Notes: a model not told the origin generated them from the letters alone. Positions 8,760-18,008 are shown, numbered from the stretch's first letter. The stretch: 64,000 nucleotides of DNA from Planctomycetota bacterium (GCA_019636245.1 JAHBXX010000021.1:17347-81346); one strand, 5' to 3'. Numbers and translations: made by a program.

Positions 8760-9284
8760 TCAGCGACCTGCCTTCGGCGGCAGGCCGGCGATCGGCCGCA
8801 GCACGTCCATCGTGCTGACGATGCCCACCAGGCGGCCGCGCTCGACGACCATCAGGCGGTGCACCTCGCGGTCGACCATGGTCCGCGCGACCTCGACGAG
8901 GCCGGCGTCGGGCCCGACCGTGGCGACGTCGGTCGACATGACGTCGCCGGCGCAGGCCTTGCTGCCGAGGGAGCGGCGGAAGGCGACCGGTTCGGTCTCG
9001 TCGGCGTCGAGCACGGTGTCCTCGAAGCCGAGGTCCTCGGGCACCTCCGCGTCTTCGGCCCGGTGGCGGATCAGGTCCTTGGCCGACAGCACCCCGAGCA
9101 TCTGCCCGTCGTCGTCGAGGACCGGCAGACCACTGACCCGGGCATCGGCGAGCGCGCGTTCGACCTCGTCGAGCGGGTCGCCGGCGCGCACGCTGATCAC
9201 ATCGCGCTGCATCACGTCGCGGGCGCACAGCGCGGCGAATCCGACCAGGGGATCGTGGGGAACGGCGGGCTTCCTGGTGCTCAT
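8760..9284 (-). CDS. Tandem CBS-domain protein
   Basis: A 174-residue protein made of two CBS repeats (about 22-75 and 110-165). Each has the VMQRDVISV or VMSTDVATV entry and a GLPVLDDDGQMLGVLSAKDL or MVVERGRLVGIVSTMDVL strand-helix. CBS pairs bind adenosine nucleotides and sense energy state. There is no attached effector domain. It is divergent from a universal stress protein, another nucleotide-binding stress factor, with a 191-base intergenic region in which I see no convincing promoter or palindrome. Confidence 0.9.
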   Translation of the reverse strand: MSTRKPAVPHDPLVGFAALCARDVMQRDVISVRAGDPLDEVERALADARVSGLPVLDDDGQMLGVLSAKDLIRHRAEDAEVPEDLGFEDTVLDADETEPVAFRRSLGSKACAGDVMSTDVATVGPDAGLVEVARTMVDREVHRLMVVERGRLVGIVSTMDVLRPIAGLPPKAGR

Positions 9285-9475
9285 GGCGGGACCTCTGCTG
9301 GGGTCGCAACCCGCGCGGCAGCCGGGTCTTTCACGGCCGACCCCGGGGTGGCCGAAGATCGCATGGCCGATCCGGTGGTCGGACCGCATGCTCTACGCCC
9401 TCGGGTCGCCGGTGTCCGACCGCGCCAGGTCGCGGTGCACCACCCGAGGACGGACGCGAACGAGTGGAGCTGACC

Positions 9476-9910
9476 ATGCCCGGCATCGTGTTGACCACGG
9501 ATCTCTCGGACGAGTCGAAGCGGGCCTTCGCTCCGGTGCGGGAACTGGCGCGCCGGCTCGGCCTCGGCGTCACGCTCGTGGCCGTGCTCGAGGACCTGCC
9601 GTTCGAACCCACGGGCGGCGGACTGATGGCGACCTACCCCGACCGCGAGCAGATCAAGAAGGACTGGGAGAAGGCGCTGGCCGGACTCGCCGACCAGTTC
9701 GGTCGCGACGTCTGCAAGCAGACGCTCGTGCTCGACGGCAGCGACGTGGCGCGCGCGATCGTCGACCATGCGGCGGCGACCAAGGCCGACTACATCGCCA
9801 TGGCGACGCACGGCCGCAGCGGCCTGCGCCGCCTGCTGCTGGGGTCGGTCGCCGAACTGGTGCTGCGGCACAGCCGCGTGCCGGTCGTGCTCTACCCGCC
9901 AGCCGCCTGA
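9476..9910 (+). CDS. Universal stress protein (UspA family)
   Basis: A 144-residue single Usp domain: a hydrophobic first strand with an Asp (GIVLTTDLSD), a middle VLDGSDVARAIVDHAAATKADYIAMATHGRSG segment, and the ATP-binding signature G-x2-G-x9-G-S (HGRSGLRRLLLGSVAE), then the last strand VPVVLY. It should bind ATP. The ATG was chosen over an upstream GTG because GGAG lies 6 bases before it. The 3' end overlaps the convergent CysZ/EI24 gene by 19 bases. Confidence 0.9.
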   Translation: MPGIVLTTDLSDESKRAFAPVRELARRLGLGVTLVAVLEDLPFEPTGGGLMATYPDREQIKKDWEKALAGLADQFGRDVCKQTLVLDGSDVARAIVDHAAATKADYIAMATHGRSGLRRLLLGSVAELVLRHSRVPVVLYPPAA

Positions 9911-10569
9911 AGGCGTTCGCGCCGCCAGCCTTCGAAGCAGTGCACCATCGCCGCGGTGCCGAGCACCGGCGCGACGAGGTTCACGATCGGCAGCGTCGAG
10001 CAGGCGCCGATCGCCAGCCCCAGCAGCCAGATGCCGCTGCCGTGGCGGCGGCGCAGCGCGCGGGCAGCGGCCAGGTCGAGGCGCCGCTGGGCGACGAGAT
10101 CGAAGTATTCGCGGCCGAGCAGCAGACCGTTCGCCAGCGGGAAGGCGAGCGCATAGACGCCCGGGAACCACCACAGCGCGAGCAGCAGCACGTTCACGAG
10201 CAGCAGCAGGCCCACGAACTGGGCCGTCGCCAGCAGCGCGCGATGCCACGGCAGCCCCGGCGCCGGCGGCAGGTCCGGGTAGTGGCGCGCCTCGACGATG
10301 CGGGCCACCCGGTCGAGGAACAGGGCCACGCAGGCGCTCATCACGATCGGCAGCAGGAACCAAGCCGCCACGACGGTCGCCAGGGCCCCGATCCAGTCGA
10401 GCGCGGTGCGCCACCCATCGCCCTCGACGGGCAACGCGGCCAGCGCCAGGTCGAGCGACCACCAGAGGCCGGCGAACACCGCGAGGCTCAGCAGCACGCA
10501 GGCGCCCAGCACGCCGTGGATGCGGCGATCGGCCAGCAGGCCGATCGCCAGCGCGAACGCCCGCGGCAC
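9892..10569 (-). CDS. EI24/CysZ-family integral membrane protein
   Basis: A 225-residue polytopic protein with hydrophobic segments near residues 20-42, 60-88, 110-145 and 175-200. The HRALLATAQFVGLLLLVN and FPLANGLLLGREYFDLVAQRRL segments are characteristic of the EI24 domain, which includes the sulfate transporter CysZ. Transport of sulfate is possible but unproven; no cysteine-synthesis genes are nearby. GTG start. It begins 1 base after the aminopeptidase P stop codon, so the two are probably cotranscribed. Confidence 0.75.
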   Translation of the reverse strand: MPRAFALAIGLLADRRIHGVLGACVLLSLAVFAGLWWSLDLALAALPVEGDGWRTALDWIGALATVVAAWFLLPIVMSACVALFLDRVARIVEARHYPDLPPAPGLPWHRALLATAQFVGLLLLVNVLLLALWWFPGVYALAFPLANGLLLGREYFDLVAQRRLDLAAARALRRRHGSGIWLLGLAIGACSTLPIVNLVAPVLGTAAMVHCFEGWRRERLQAAGG

Positions 10570-10570
10570 G

Positions 10571-11983
10571 TCAGGCGCCGGCGCTGCCGACCAGCGCCTC
10601 GACGGCGACCCGTTCCTTCGGCACGGCGGCCGTCAGGACCTCGTGACCGGAGTCGGTGCACAGCACGTCGTCCTCGATGCGGATGCCGCCGAAGCCGCGC
10701 AGCGAGTTCATGGTCAGGAAGCGCTCGGCGCGGGCGAAGTCGACCTGACCCTTGAACTGGCGACGGAACGCCGGGTCGCGCAGGATCGCCGGCACGAAGT
10801 AGATGCCGGGCTCGATCGTGAAGCACATGCCCGGCGCGAGGTCGAGGTCGAGCCGCAGGTAGGCGGTGCCGAACTGTTCGCTGCGCCGGCGCCCCGGGCC
10901 GTAGGCGATGCGATCGCCGAACGCCTCCATGTCGTGCACGTCGAGGCCGAGCAGATGGCCGGTGCCGTGCGGGAAGAACATCGCGTGCGCGCCGCTCGTC
11001 ACCAGGTCGTCGGCCGAACCGCGCAGCAGGCCCATCTGCACCAGGCCGTCGGCGAGCACACGGCAGGCCAGCAGGTGCACGTCGCGGTAGCGCACGCCGG
11101 GCCGGACGGCGGCGATCGCCGCCTGTTCGGCGGCGAGCACCACGTCGTAGACGTCGCGCGCCTCGGCGCCGAAGCGCCCGCCGACCGGCCAGGTCCGCGT
11201 CACGTCGGCGCAGTAGCCCGACGGCAACTCGGCCCCGGCGTCGAGCAGCACCAGGTCGGTGGCGTGGAGCACGTTGCGGTGGCCGTGGTTGTGCAGCACC
11301 TCGCCGCGCACCGACAGGATGGTGTTGTAGGCCGGCACGCAGCCGTGGCGGGCGAACGTGCCCTCGACGTGGCCGACCAGTTCCTGCTCGAGGATGCCCG
11401 GCCGCGTGCGCGCCATCGCCACCACGTGCGCTTCGCGGGTCACCGCGGCCGCCTGCCGCATCTCGGCGAGCTCGGGCTCCGTGCGCTGGTTGCGCAGCCG
11501 GGCGATGCACTGCAGCAGTTCGCCGTCGCCGATGCGCGCGCTGTCGAGGAAGTCGAGCTTCGCGCCGGTGATCGCCGCCGCCTCGGCGGTGGCGCGTGGA
11601 TCGGCGATCGCGATCGACCGCACCTTGCGCTTGCCGCACTTGCGGGCGACGAACGACTTGAGCGCGGCGCGCGGCTCGACCGCGGTCACGCCGACCGTCT
11701 TCTTGACCTCGGCGAAGCCGGGCACCGGGCCGTGCCACAGCGCGTCGGCCTGCGTGCGCTCGTCGAGGAACAGCGTCACCGACCCGTCCTTCGGGTCGAA
11801 CAGCGCCGCCGCGTTGGGTTCCGGTTCCGGGAAGAAGAACAGGAACGTGCTGTCGGCGCGGAACGGCTGCCAGTTGGCGGGGTAGTTGCGGGGGATCCAG
11901 CCACCGGCCATCAGCAGCACGGGCGAGTCGATCGCGGCGAGCAGCTGGCGGCGGCGGGCCTTGTGGTGGGCGGGGGACGGCAT
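10571..11983 (-). CDS. pepP: Xaa-Pro aminopeptidase (aminopeptidase P)
   Basis: A 470-residue pita-bread metallopeptidase. The N-terminal AMP_N domain (about 8-140) includes the NWQPFRADSTFLFFF stretch. The C-terminal M24 domain shows the metal ligands: Asp in LLDAGAE, Asp in CADVTRTWP, His in HGTGHLLGLDVHD, Glu in FTIEPGIY and Glu in GGIRIEDDV. It removes N-terminal residues preceding proline and is usually Mn-dependent and cytosolic. A TACGCT -10-like box lies 10 bases upstream of the ATG; an AGGAG is present but almost touches the start codon. Confidence 0.93.
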   Translation of the reverse strand: MPSPAHHKARRRQLLAAIDSPVLLMAGGWIPRNYPANWQPFRADSTFLFFFPEPEPNAAALFDPKDGSVTLFLDERTQADALWHGPVPGFAEVKKTVGVTAVEPRAALKSFVARKCGKRKVRSIAIADPRATAEAAAITGAKLDFLDSARIGDGELLQCIARLRNQRTEPELAEMRQAAAVTREAHVVAMARTRPGILEQELVGHVEGTFARHGCVPAYNTILSVRGEVLHNHGHRNVLHATDLVLLDAGAELPSGYCADVTRTWPVGGRFGAEARDVYDVVLAAEQAAIAAVRPGVRYRDVHLLACRVLADGLVQMGLLRGSADDLVTSGAHAMFFPHGTGHLLGLDVHDMEAFGDRIAYGPGRRRSEQFGTAYLRLDLDLAPGMCFTIEPGIYFVPAILRDPAFRRQFKGQVDFARAERFLTMNSLRGFGGIRIEDDVLCTDSGHEVLTAAVPKERVAVEALVGSAGA

Positions 11984-11993
11984 GCTCCTGGCG

Positions 11994-12048
11994 AGCGTAG
12001 GCCGGCCGCCGGCCCGGCGCATGCGCCGATCGGCGGGGGCGGTAGCGT
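11994..12048. promoter_or_regulatory. Bidirectional promoter region with central palindrome
   Basis: The minus-strand -10-like TACGCT (11994-11999, for pepP) and plus-strand TAGCGT (12043-12048, for the repeat protein) face outward around a perfect 12-base palindrome at 12016-12027 (arms GGCGCA/TGCGCC). No good -35 box was found for either. The palindrome could be a shared operator. Confidence 0.35.
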
Positions 12049-12111
12049 GGCCTTCGCGAAGTAATGGCCGGGCCGCCGCGTCGACGCGCGCCATCCACCG
12101 CCTGCTCCCCG

Positions 12112-15024
12112 ATGCAATCGAAGTCGCTCCTCGTGGCCCTGCTGGCCGTCCTGGTCCTCGCCGCCCTCTGGTTCGCGTTCGACGGCGGCAATGCGCCGCC
12201 GCCCGCCGCGCCGGCGGCGCCGCCGGCGAGCCCGTCCGCCACCGCCGCGTCGGCCGCGGCCGAATCGGCGGCCGGCGGCACCCTGGCGGAACGCCCGCAG
12301 GCGGCCGCGGCGGCCCCGGTCGAACGCCAGGAGGTCGAGCGCGCTGCCGCGGCGGCAGCCCCCGTCTACCGGGTCCGGGGCCGGCTGGTCGACGCCGGCG
12401 GCCGGCCGCGGGCCGGGGTGGCGGTCGAGGCCATGACCTGGAGAGCGGGCGAGGAGGACGACATCGTCGTGGTGCCGGGCACCGGTTCCGCGGCCACGGG
12501 GGTGTCCGCGACCGCGGACCGCGACGGGACCTTCACCCTGCTCGTGCCGGCGGGTCGCGACGGGCGACCGGATCTGCGCGGCGACGAACTGGTGTTCGCG
12601 ACCGAGCCCGCCGCCTTCGTCGCCGCCAAGGGCGACCAGGACCTGGGCGATCTGGTCGTCGTGCGCAGCAGCCGGCTGCAGGGAGTCGTGCGCGACGAGG
12701 CCGGTCGCCCGGTCGCCGAGGCGCTCGTCGAGGCCTCGGTGGGCCAGTTCCTGTTCGGGCGCGAGAACCGGACCCGGACGGGCGCCGACGGCACGTTCGT
12801 GTTCCCGGGGCTGCGGCCGGGCGCCCACGTGCTGCGCACGGCGTCGTCCCGGTTCCTGCCGACCACGCTCGCGGTCGACCTCGCGCCCGAGGAGCAGCGC
12901 ACCGACCTCGTGCTCGTCCTGCGCCAGGGCAACGCGATCGCCGGTCAGGTCGTCGACGACCGCGGCGTCGGCGTGGCCGGCCTCAAGGTGGGCTGCAAGC
13001 GCAAGGAGCTGCGCGGCGACCTCGACGTCGAGCGCTTCTCCGCCGCCGAGGCGACGGTGACCGACCAGGGCGGCTACTTCACCCTGGCGGGATTGCCGAG
13101 CGGCGCCGTGACCCTGCGCGCCTTCGGCGCCGGGCACACGCCGGTGACCGCGAGCGACGTGCGGGTCGGCACCGGCGACCTGGTCCTGCGCGTGCAGCGG
13201 CTCGCGGTCGTCGAGGGCGTGCTGACCGCGGCGGACGGCACGCCGCTGGCCGGCTCGCGGGTGCAGGCCGAGGCGGCCAGCTCGCAGCCGCAGGACCGCG
13301 CGGAGGTGGACGACCTGCCCTTCGTCGGTCGCCGCAGCGTGAAGACGGCGGCCGATGGCACCTTCCGGCTCGAGTCGGTCGAACCGGGCGCGATCACCGT
13401 GGTGGCGACCGGCAAGGGCCACCTTCCGGCCCGCGGCGCCGTGCTGCAGATCGCGCCCGGCCAGACGGTGCGCGGCGTGCGCCTCGTGGCCGATGCCGGG
13501 GCGACGGCGCGGGTGCTCGTCGTCGACGCCGCCGGCGAACCGGTGGCCGACGCCAAGGTGCGCGTCGTGCCGCCGCGCGGCGCCCGCGGCGATGGCATGC
13601 GGTTCGTGGCCGCCGGGTTGGAACTGGACGAGGCCGCGGACATCGCCCTGCCCGAGGGCTTCGGCCGCCTCGGCGACGGCACGACGGGCCCCGACGGCGT
13701 GGCCGTCGTGCGCGGCCTGCCGGCCGGCGACGCCAGCTTCGAGGCGTCCCACCGGGCCTTCGCCGGCGCATTGCCGGCCACGATCACGGTGCCGCGCGCC
13801 GGCACCATCGAGGTGCGGCTGGCCCTGCGCGAGCCCGGCTTCGTCGAGGTGGTGGCGCGCGACGCCGATGGGGCGCTCCTGCGCGGCGCCGGGGTGCGCC
13901 TGTCGGCGCACGACGGCGTCGCCCCGCCGAAGGGCGCGACCACGGATGCCGAGGGCCGCGCCCGCATCGGCCCGCTGGCGCCCGGCGACTACGAAGCGGT
14001 GCTGACGCGCCGGGCGCAGCCGATGACCGCCGGCGGCGCCCGGATCGTGTTCGCCGGCGAAGCGGACTCCGTCGCGGCGTCGGCGCAGCCGGTGACCGTG
14101 GTCGGCGGCGGCACCACGCAGGTGGAGCTGCGCCAGCCGCGGGTGGTGCGGCTGCACGGCACCCTGACCGGCGTCGACGGTCCGGTTGCCGGCGGCACGG
14201 TCGAACTCGAGCGGCGCGGCGGACCGTCCCTGCCGGTGCCTGGCTTCGGCGGCCGGCAGGCCAGGACGGGCGCCGACGGCACGTTCGCGTTCGACGACGT
14301 CGAGCCGGGGGCCTGGACGCTGCGCTTCGGCCGCCCGAACCAGCTGGTGAAGGCCAGCCAGGACGTCGAGGTGCCCGCGGGCAGCGACAGCCGGCGCCAG
14401 GATCTGGTGCTGCGCACCGGTCGGGTGTCCGTGCGCGTGCACACGGCGGGCAGCGGCGAGCCGGTCGAGGGCGCCGAAGTCGAACTCGTGGTCGACACCG
14501 GCGAGACCGGCGAACGACCGCCGCAGCGCCTCGTCATGGCGTCGGTCGCGACTCTCGACGACAGCAGCGGCGAGTCGACGACGATGACCTTGGGCGTGCA
14601 GCGGATGCGCACCGATGCCGAGGGTCGTGCCGTGGTCGAGGACGTGCCGGCCGGCGTCTACTCCCTGCGCGTGCACCACCAGGGCTACGCGTCGGTGCAG
14701 CGCGGCCAGCAGGTCGTGGTCGAGCAGCAGACCACCGACTGCGGTCGCATCGACCTCGAACTCGCCGGCCGCATCCGCTGCACGGTCAAGGCGGCCGACG
14801 GCAGCGCGGTGCCGATGGCCGTCGTGCAGAGCCGGCCGCTCAGCGGCGGCGATTGGTCCGATCTGCAGCCGGCGTTCCGCGGCTCTGCCCGCCTCGACGC
14901 GCTGCGGCCCGGTCGCCACGCGTTGCGGGCGCGGCGGCCCGGTTCGGACAGCGCCGCCGGACCGGAGGTCGAGGTCGACGTGCAGGCGGGGAAGACCGCC
15001 GACTGCGAACTGCGCCTGCCGTGA
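12112..15024 (+). CDS. Large exported protein of tandem carboxypeptidase-regulatory-like (Ig-like) domains
   Basis: About 970 residues. An N-terminal uncleaved-looking hydrophobic helix (residues 4-22), then a Pro/Ala linker, then roughly nine beta-sandwich units. Each starts like V.G.V.D..G.PVA.A.V and contains T.ADGTF.F..L.PG, the signature of carboxypeptidase-regulatory-like/CnaB-like domains. No enzymatic domain is visible, so it is probably an envelope-anchored scaffold facing the periplasm or exterior. An in-frame ATG 48 bases upstream (12064) lies closer to the -10-like box and would add 16 residues ahead of the membrane helix. Confidence 0.75.
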   Translation: MQSKSLLVALLAVLVLAALWFAFDGGNAPPPAAPAAPPASPSATAASAAAESAAGGTLAERPQAAAAAPVERQEVERAAAAAAPVYRVRGRLVDAGGRPRAGVAVEAMTWRAGEEDDIVVVPGTGSAATGVSATADRDGTFTLLVPAGRDGRPDLRGDELVFATEPAAFVAAKGDQDLGDLVVVRSSRLQGVVRDEAGRPVAEALVEASVGQFLFGRENRTRTGADGTFVFPGLRPGAHVLRTASSRFLPTTLAVDLAPEEQRTDLVLVLRQGNAIAGQVVDDRGVGVAGLKVGCKRKELRGDLDVERFSAAEATVTDQGGYFTLAGLPSGAVTLRAFGAGHTPVTASDVRVGTGDLVLRVQRLAVVEGVLTAADGTPLAGSRVQAEAASSQPQDRAEVDDLPFVGRRSVKTAADGTFRLESVEPGAITVVATGKGHLPARGAVLQIAPGQTVRGVRLVADAGATARVLVVDAAGEPVADAKVRVVPPRGARGDGMRFVAAGLELDEAADIALPEGFGRLGDGTTGPDGVAVVRGLPAGDASFEASHRAFAGALPATITVPRAGTIEVRLALREPGFVEVVARDADGALLRGAGVRLSAHDGVAPPKGATTDAEGRARIGPLAPGDYEAVLTRRAQPMTAGGARIVFAGEADSVAASAQPVTVVGGGTTQVELRQPRVVRLHGTLTGVDGPVAGGTVELERRGGPSLPVPGFGGRQARTGADGTFAFDDVEPGAWTLRFGRPNQLVKASQDVEVPAGSDSRRQDLVLRTGRVSVRVHTAGSGEPVEGAEVELVVDTGETGERPPQRLVMASVATLDDSSGESTTMTLGVQRMRTDAEGRAVVEDVPAGVYSLRVHHQGYASVQRGQQVVVEQQTTDCGRIDLELAGRIRCTVKAADGSAVPMAVVQSRPLSGGDWSDLQPAFRGSARLDALRPGRHALRARRPGSDSAAGPEVEVDVQAGKTADCELRLP

Positions 15025-15040
15025 GGCCAGGCCCGTCGGG

Positions 15041-16384
15041 TCAGTGGCCGCGGCGCCTTGGGCGCGCCGTCGCCAGGGCTCGGGCCCGCTCCTGGTGCAA
15101 CGCCGAGCGGAATGCCTCGAGGTCGTCGCCGTGCCGCTGCCGCAGCGAGCCCGCGTCGACGCCGGCGCAGACCTCGCGCAGCCAACGCAGGTCGGCGCCG
15201 ACGACCCGCTCGGTGTCGGCGCCGACGTGGCCGTGGCCGAGGCGGCCTGCCGTATCGGCGGCGACCGCCATCGCGAACAGATCGACCGGGTAGTCCCGGC
15301 CGCGGAAGAACTGGTCGTAGAGGTCGGCCAGCGTGCCCGGCCGCAGTTCGTCGAAGTGACGGATCTCGACGTGCAGGGCGCAGACGTCGCGGGCCAGCGT
15401 GCGCGCGCGCGGGTCGGCGAGACCCGGCCAGCGATCGAGCAGCTGCTCGACGTAGGGCACGCCGTTGCGTTCGTGGCCGGGATGGCTCGGCAGGTGCCCG
15501 GCCTGCGTGTAGCCCTTGCCGAGGTCGTGGCCGAGCACGGCCAGCAGGACCGCGAGCCGGTCGCGCAGGTCGAGGCCTGTGGTGCGGGCAGCCGCCCATT
15601 CGAGCGCGAGCACGAGGTGCAGCGCCTGCGACACTTCGGGATGCCAGCGTTGCGGGCCTGCCGGCCGGCCGTCGAACTGCCGCGCGAGTTCGGGCGCCAG
15701 CGTCTCCAGCACGCCATCCTCGTGCAGTTCCAGCAGGCAGCGGCCGGGCGATGCGCACTTCGCCAGCACGGCGCGCAGTTCCAGCGCCACGGCCTCCGGG
15801 GGCAGCTCGAGCAGCAGCGCGGGCGGCAGCCCCAGGTGGCGGATCGAGCGTTCGAGGGCGAAGCCGAGCTCGTGCGCCTTGCGGTAGTAGCGCAGCCAGC
15901 GGATCGGGTGCTCGCGCACGCGCTGGGCGGGGTCGCCGACCGGCACCACGCGCCGCTGGCGCCAGTGCGCCAGGCCATCGTGCGGATCGTGCAGGCGGCC
16001 GGCGGCCAGTTCGAACGCCAGCGCGCCGATGGTCATGTCGCGTTCGCCGAGATCGGCGAGGATGCGCTGGCCGAGCCCCTGACCGGGCTCGCCGCCGCGC
16101 AGCGTGGTGATCTCGATGCGGCGCCCGCCGAGCTTCATCGCCAGCGTGCCGCGGGCGCGGTTGCCGTCGGTGGTCGCGAGCAGCACGCCGTGCCGCCGCA
16201 GCAGCTCGGCGCCTTCGTCGACGTCGAGCCGCCAGGACAGGTCGAGGTCCATCGGTGCCGGCCCCGGTTCGCCCGCGCGCCGGCAGGCGAGCGCCAGGGC
16301 CTGCGAGCCGACGATGCAGACGCCGAGATCCGGGGCGAGCAGCCAGTCGGCGGCATCGCGCAGGAACTCCAGCGGCTCCCGCAT
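15041..16384 (-). CDS. CCA-adding-enzyme/poly(A)-polymerase-like nucleotidyltransferase with HD domain
   Basis: A 447-residue class II polymerase-beta-type nucleotidyltransferase. The head has VGSQALALA and the metal-binding DLD near residue 48. It is followed by the family blocks RDMTIGALAFEL, LHDPHDGLAHWRQ and VGDPAQRVREHPIRWLRYYRKAHELGF. The C-terminal half has an HD-type LGHDLGKGYT. These blocks are diagnostic of tRNA nucleotidyltransferases, but the usual GGxVRD loop is replaced by VGSQA, so true CCA addition is not certain. It is downstream of the HEAT-repeat gene on the same strand with a 23-base gap. Confidence 0.75.
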   Translation of the reverse strand: MREPLEFLRDAADWLLAPDLGVCIVGSQALALACRRAGEPGPAPMDLDLSWRLDVDEGAELLRRHGVLLATTDGNRARGTLAMKLGGRRIEITTLRGGEPGQGLGQRILADLGERDMTIGALAFELAAGRLHDPHDGLAHWRQRRVVPVGDPAQRVREHPIRWLRYYRKAHELGFALERSIRHLGLPPALLLELPPEAVALELRAVLAKCASPGRCLLELHEDGVLETLAPELARQFDGRPAGPQRWHPEVSQALHLVLALEWAAARTTGLDLRDRLAVLLAVLGHDLGKGYTQAGHLPSHPGHERNGVPYVEQLLDRWPGLADPRARTLARDVCALHVEIRHFDELRPGTLADLYDQFFRGRDYPVDLFAMAVAADTAGRLGHGHVGADTERVVGADLRWLREVCAGVDAGSLRQRHGDDLEAFRSALHQERARALATARPRRRGH

Positions 16385-16407
16385 CCGACCGCCGCCCGCG
16401 TCGGCGC

Positions 16408-17166
16408 TCAACGCAGCGGGTTCTTCTTCAGCCATGCCTTCGCTTCCGCGGCGGTGCTGAACCGTTGGCCGGTGACGGCGAACAGCGCCTCCTTGACCCT
16501 GCCCTTCCACACAGCCCACGCCTTCCAGCGTGCTTCCCAGTACTCCTGCGGCGGGTTGCTGGCGTCGTGTTCGTTCTCGGGCGCCGGCTCGTCGAGGTTG
16601 CGCAGCAGCAGCGGCAGCGCCTGCTTCTCCTTGTGCACCGTGATCAGGTCGAGCAGCGCCTCCTGCAGCGGCACGCGCTCGGCCTGGTAGTCGATCTCGA
16701 ACAGGCCGTCGATCTCGCTCCACAGCGCCGGGGTGTAGCCGCAGTGCGAGAGGCCGCGCACCAGCTCGGCGGTCACGCCCGGCTGGCTGCGCACCGCGGC
16801 GTTCTTCAGCAGCCGCCGGATGGTCGCCTTGGCGTCGTTGGCGGGCTGGTTGCGCAGCAGGCTGGCCGCGCGCTTGCGCAGCACGATCGACTTGTCCTTC
16901 TCGACGACGCTGGCGAGCGGTTTCAGCAGCAGCGCGTGCGAACCGCCGGCGACGCGGTCGAGGGCGCGGTTGCGGTCGGCCATCGACGCGCTGGCGGTCA
17001 TCGACCGGTCGAGCTCGGCGGCCAGCTCCTTGGCTTCCTTGTCGCCGAGGAGGACCGGGGCGGCGGGGGCCGGCGCCGGCGCTGGCGCGACCGGGGCTTC
17101 CTTGGACTCCGGCGGCGGGGCGGGATCCTGCCAGGACAGCAGGCCGATCAGGATGCGGGCCAGCAT
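16408..17166 (-). CDS. HEAT-repeat-like protein of unknown function
   Basis: A 252-residue protein with a short hydrophobic N-terminus (residues 1-11, a possible signal), a Pro/Ala-rich linker (15-42), and helical repeats. The repeats include LLKPLASVVEKDKSIVLRKRAASLLRNQ, ATIRRLLKNAAVRSQPGVTAELVRGL and LQEALLDLITVHKEKQALPLLLRNL, typical of HEAT/armadillo solenoids. No catalytic motif is seen; a scaffolding role is likely. A TATCAT -10-like box sits 9 bases before the ATG. Confidence 0.65.
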   Translation of the reverse strand: MLARILIGLLSWQDPAPPPESKEAPVAPAPAPAPAAPVLLGDKEAKELAAELDRSMTASASMADRNRALDRVAGGSHALLLKPLASVVEKDKSIVLRKRAASLLRNQPANDAKATIRRLLKNAAVRSQPGVTAELVRGLSHCGYTPALWSEIDGLFEIDYQAERVPLQEALLDLITVHKEKQALPLLLRNLDEPAPENEHDASNPPQEYWEARWKAWAVWKGRVKEALFAVTGQRFSTAAEAKAWLKKNPLR

Positions 17167-17175
17167 GGTCGCGCC

Positions 17176-17181
17176 ATGATA
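17176..17181 (-). promoter_or_regulatory. -10-like box (TATCAT) of the HEAT-repeat gene
   Basis: This hexamer matches TATAAT at five of six positions and ends 9 bases before the ATG, predicting a leader of only a few bases. No -35 match is seen at 16-18 bases. Confidence 0.45.
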
Positions 17182-17261
17182 GCCACGGGCCGGCGGCGGC
17201 GGTCCGCCCGTCCGCCGCGGTCGGCTCCAGCCCACCGGCGCCAACGGCCGATGCCATCGGC

Positions 17262-17978
17262 ATGCCACGACCGCTGCCGTTCGTCCTGTTGCTGTGCCTG
17301 GGCGGGTGCCTGGAGTTCGAGCAGACCGTGACGCTCGAGGCCGATGGTTCCGGGCGTCAGGCCGTCGTGATGACGCTCCGCGAGGCCGCGCTCGAGGACC
17401 TGCGCCGCACGGCCGGCGCCGCCCAGCTGGGCGCCGTGTCGAATCCTTCGGCGGTGTTCGAACGCGACCTCGTCGCCGCCGAGCTGGCGCCGGCCGGCAT
17501 GGAGTTGCTGCGCCACGTCACCCGCCGCACGGCCGTGCACCGCACCGTCGAGCTGGAGGCCGCGTTCCCGGACTTCGCGGCGCTGCAGCGCAGTCCGTTG
17601 TGCGGCACCGGCGCCGAATGGGTGCTCGGTGCCGGGCCGCGGCCGGGGACCGCCAAGCTCACGCTCTATCCCCAGGGCAGGGCGGCCTGGACGGAAGCGC
17701 GGGCGAAGGCCGAGAGCCTGGCCGCCAGCACCGACCCGGTGGCGGCGGACTTCTTCCGCAAGCGGCGGCAGCAGCTCGCCGGCCTCGACGTGGTGGTGCG
17801 CCTGCGTCTGCCCGGCGACGTGCTGGTCTGGACGCGCAACCTGGAGAAGACCGGCGACCGCGAGGTCACCGCCCGCATCACCGCCGACAAGCTGGGCACG
17901 CCCGAGGAGCTGATCCGCTGGCTGGCGCCGCGGTTCGAGGTGATCTTCGACGCGACCGGCTGCAAGCTGCCGCTGTGA
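17262..17978 (+). CDS. Hypothetical lipoprotein
   Basis: A 238-residue protein with a clear lipoprotein signal: a hydrophobic stretch ending in LGGC, with Cys at residue 17. The mature part begins LEFEQTVTLEADGSGRQ, a pattern seen in many small bacterial lipoproteins that form beta-sandwich domains, then a helical middle (ARAKAESLAAS...RKRRQQL) and a C-terminal strand region. I recognise no named family. It is convergent with the VWA gene; the 30-base gap holds a small GC-rich hairpin. Confidence 0.7.
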   Translation: MPRPLPFVLLLCLGGCLEFEQTVTLEADGSGRQAVVMTLREAALEDLRRTAGAAQLGAVSNPSAVFERDLVAAELAPAGMELLRHVTRRTAVHRTVELEAAFPDFAALQRSPLCGTGAEWVLGAGPRPGTAKLTLYPQGRAAWTEARAKAESLAASTDPVAADFFRKRRQQLAGLDVVVRLRLPGDVLVWTRNLEKTGDREVTARITADKLGTPEELIRWLAPRFEVIFDATGCKLPL

Positions 17979-18008
17979 GCGGGCGGCCGCCGCGAGGCGG
18001 TGGGGGGC

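Noticed and set aside
11911..15978. A 1355-codon open frame antisense to the repeat protein and nucleotidyltransferase
   Set aside because: It spans two convincing genes; its translation is low-complexity Arg/Ala/His/Gly, as expected for antisense frames in 70% GC DNA.
17979..18008. Small CCGCC/GGCGG hairpin between convergent genes as a terminator
   Set aside because: Only a 5-bp stem, with no T-run on either strand; too common in this base composition to call.
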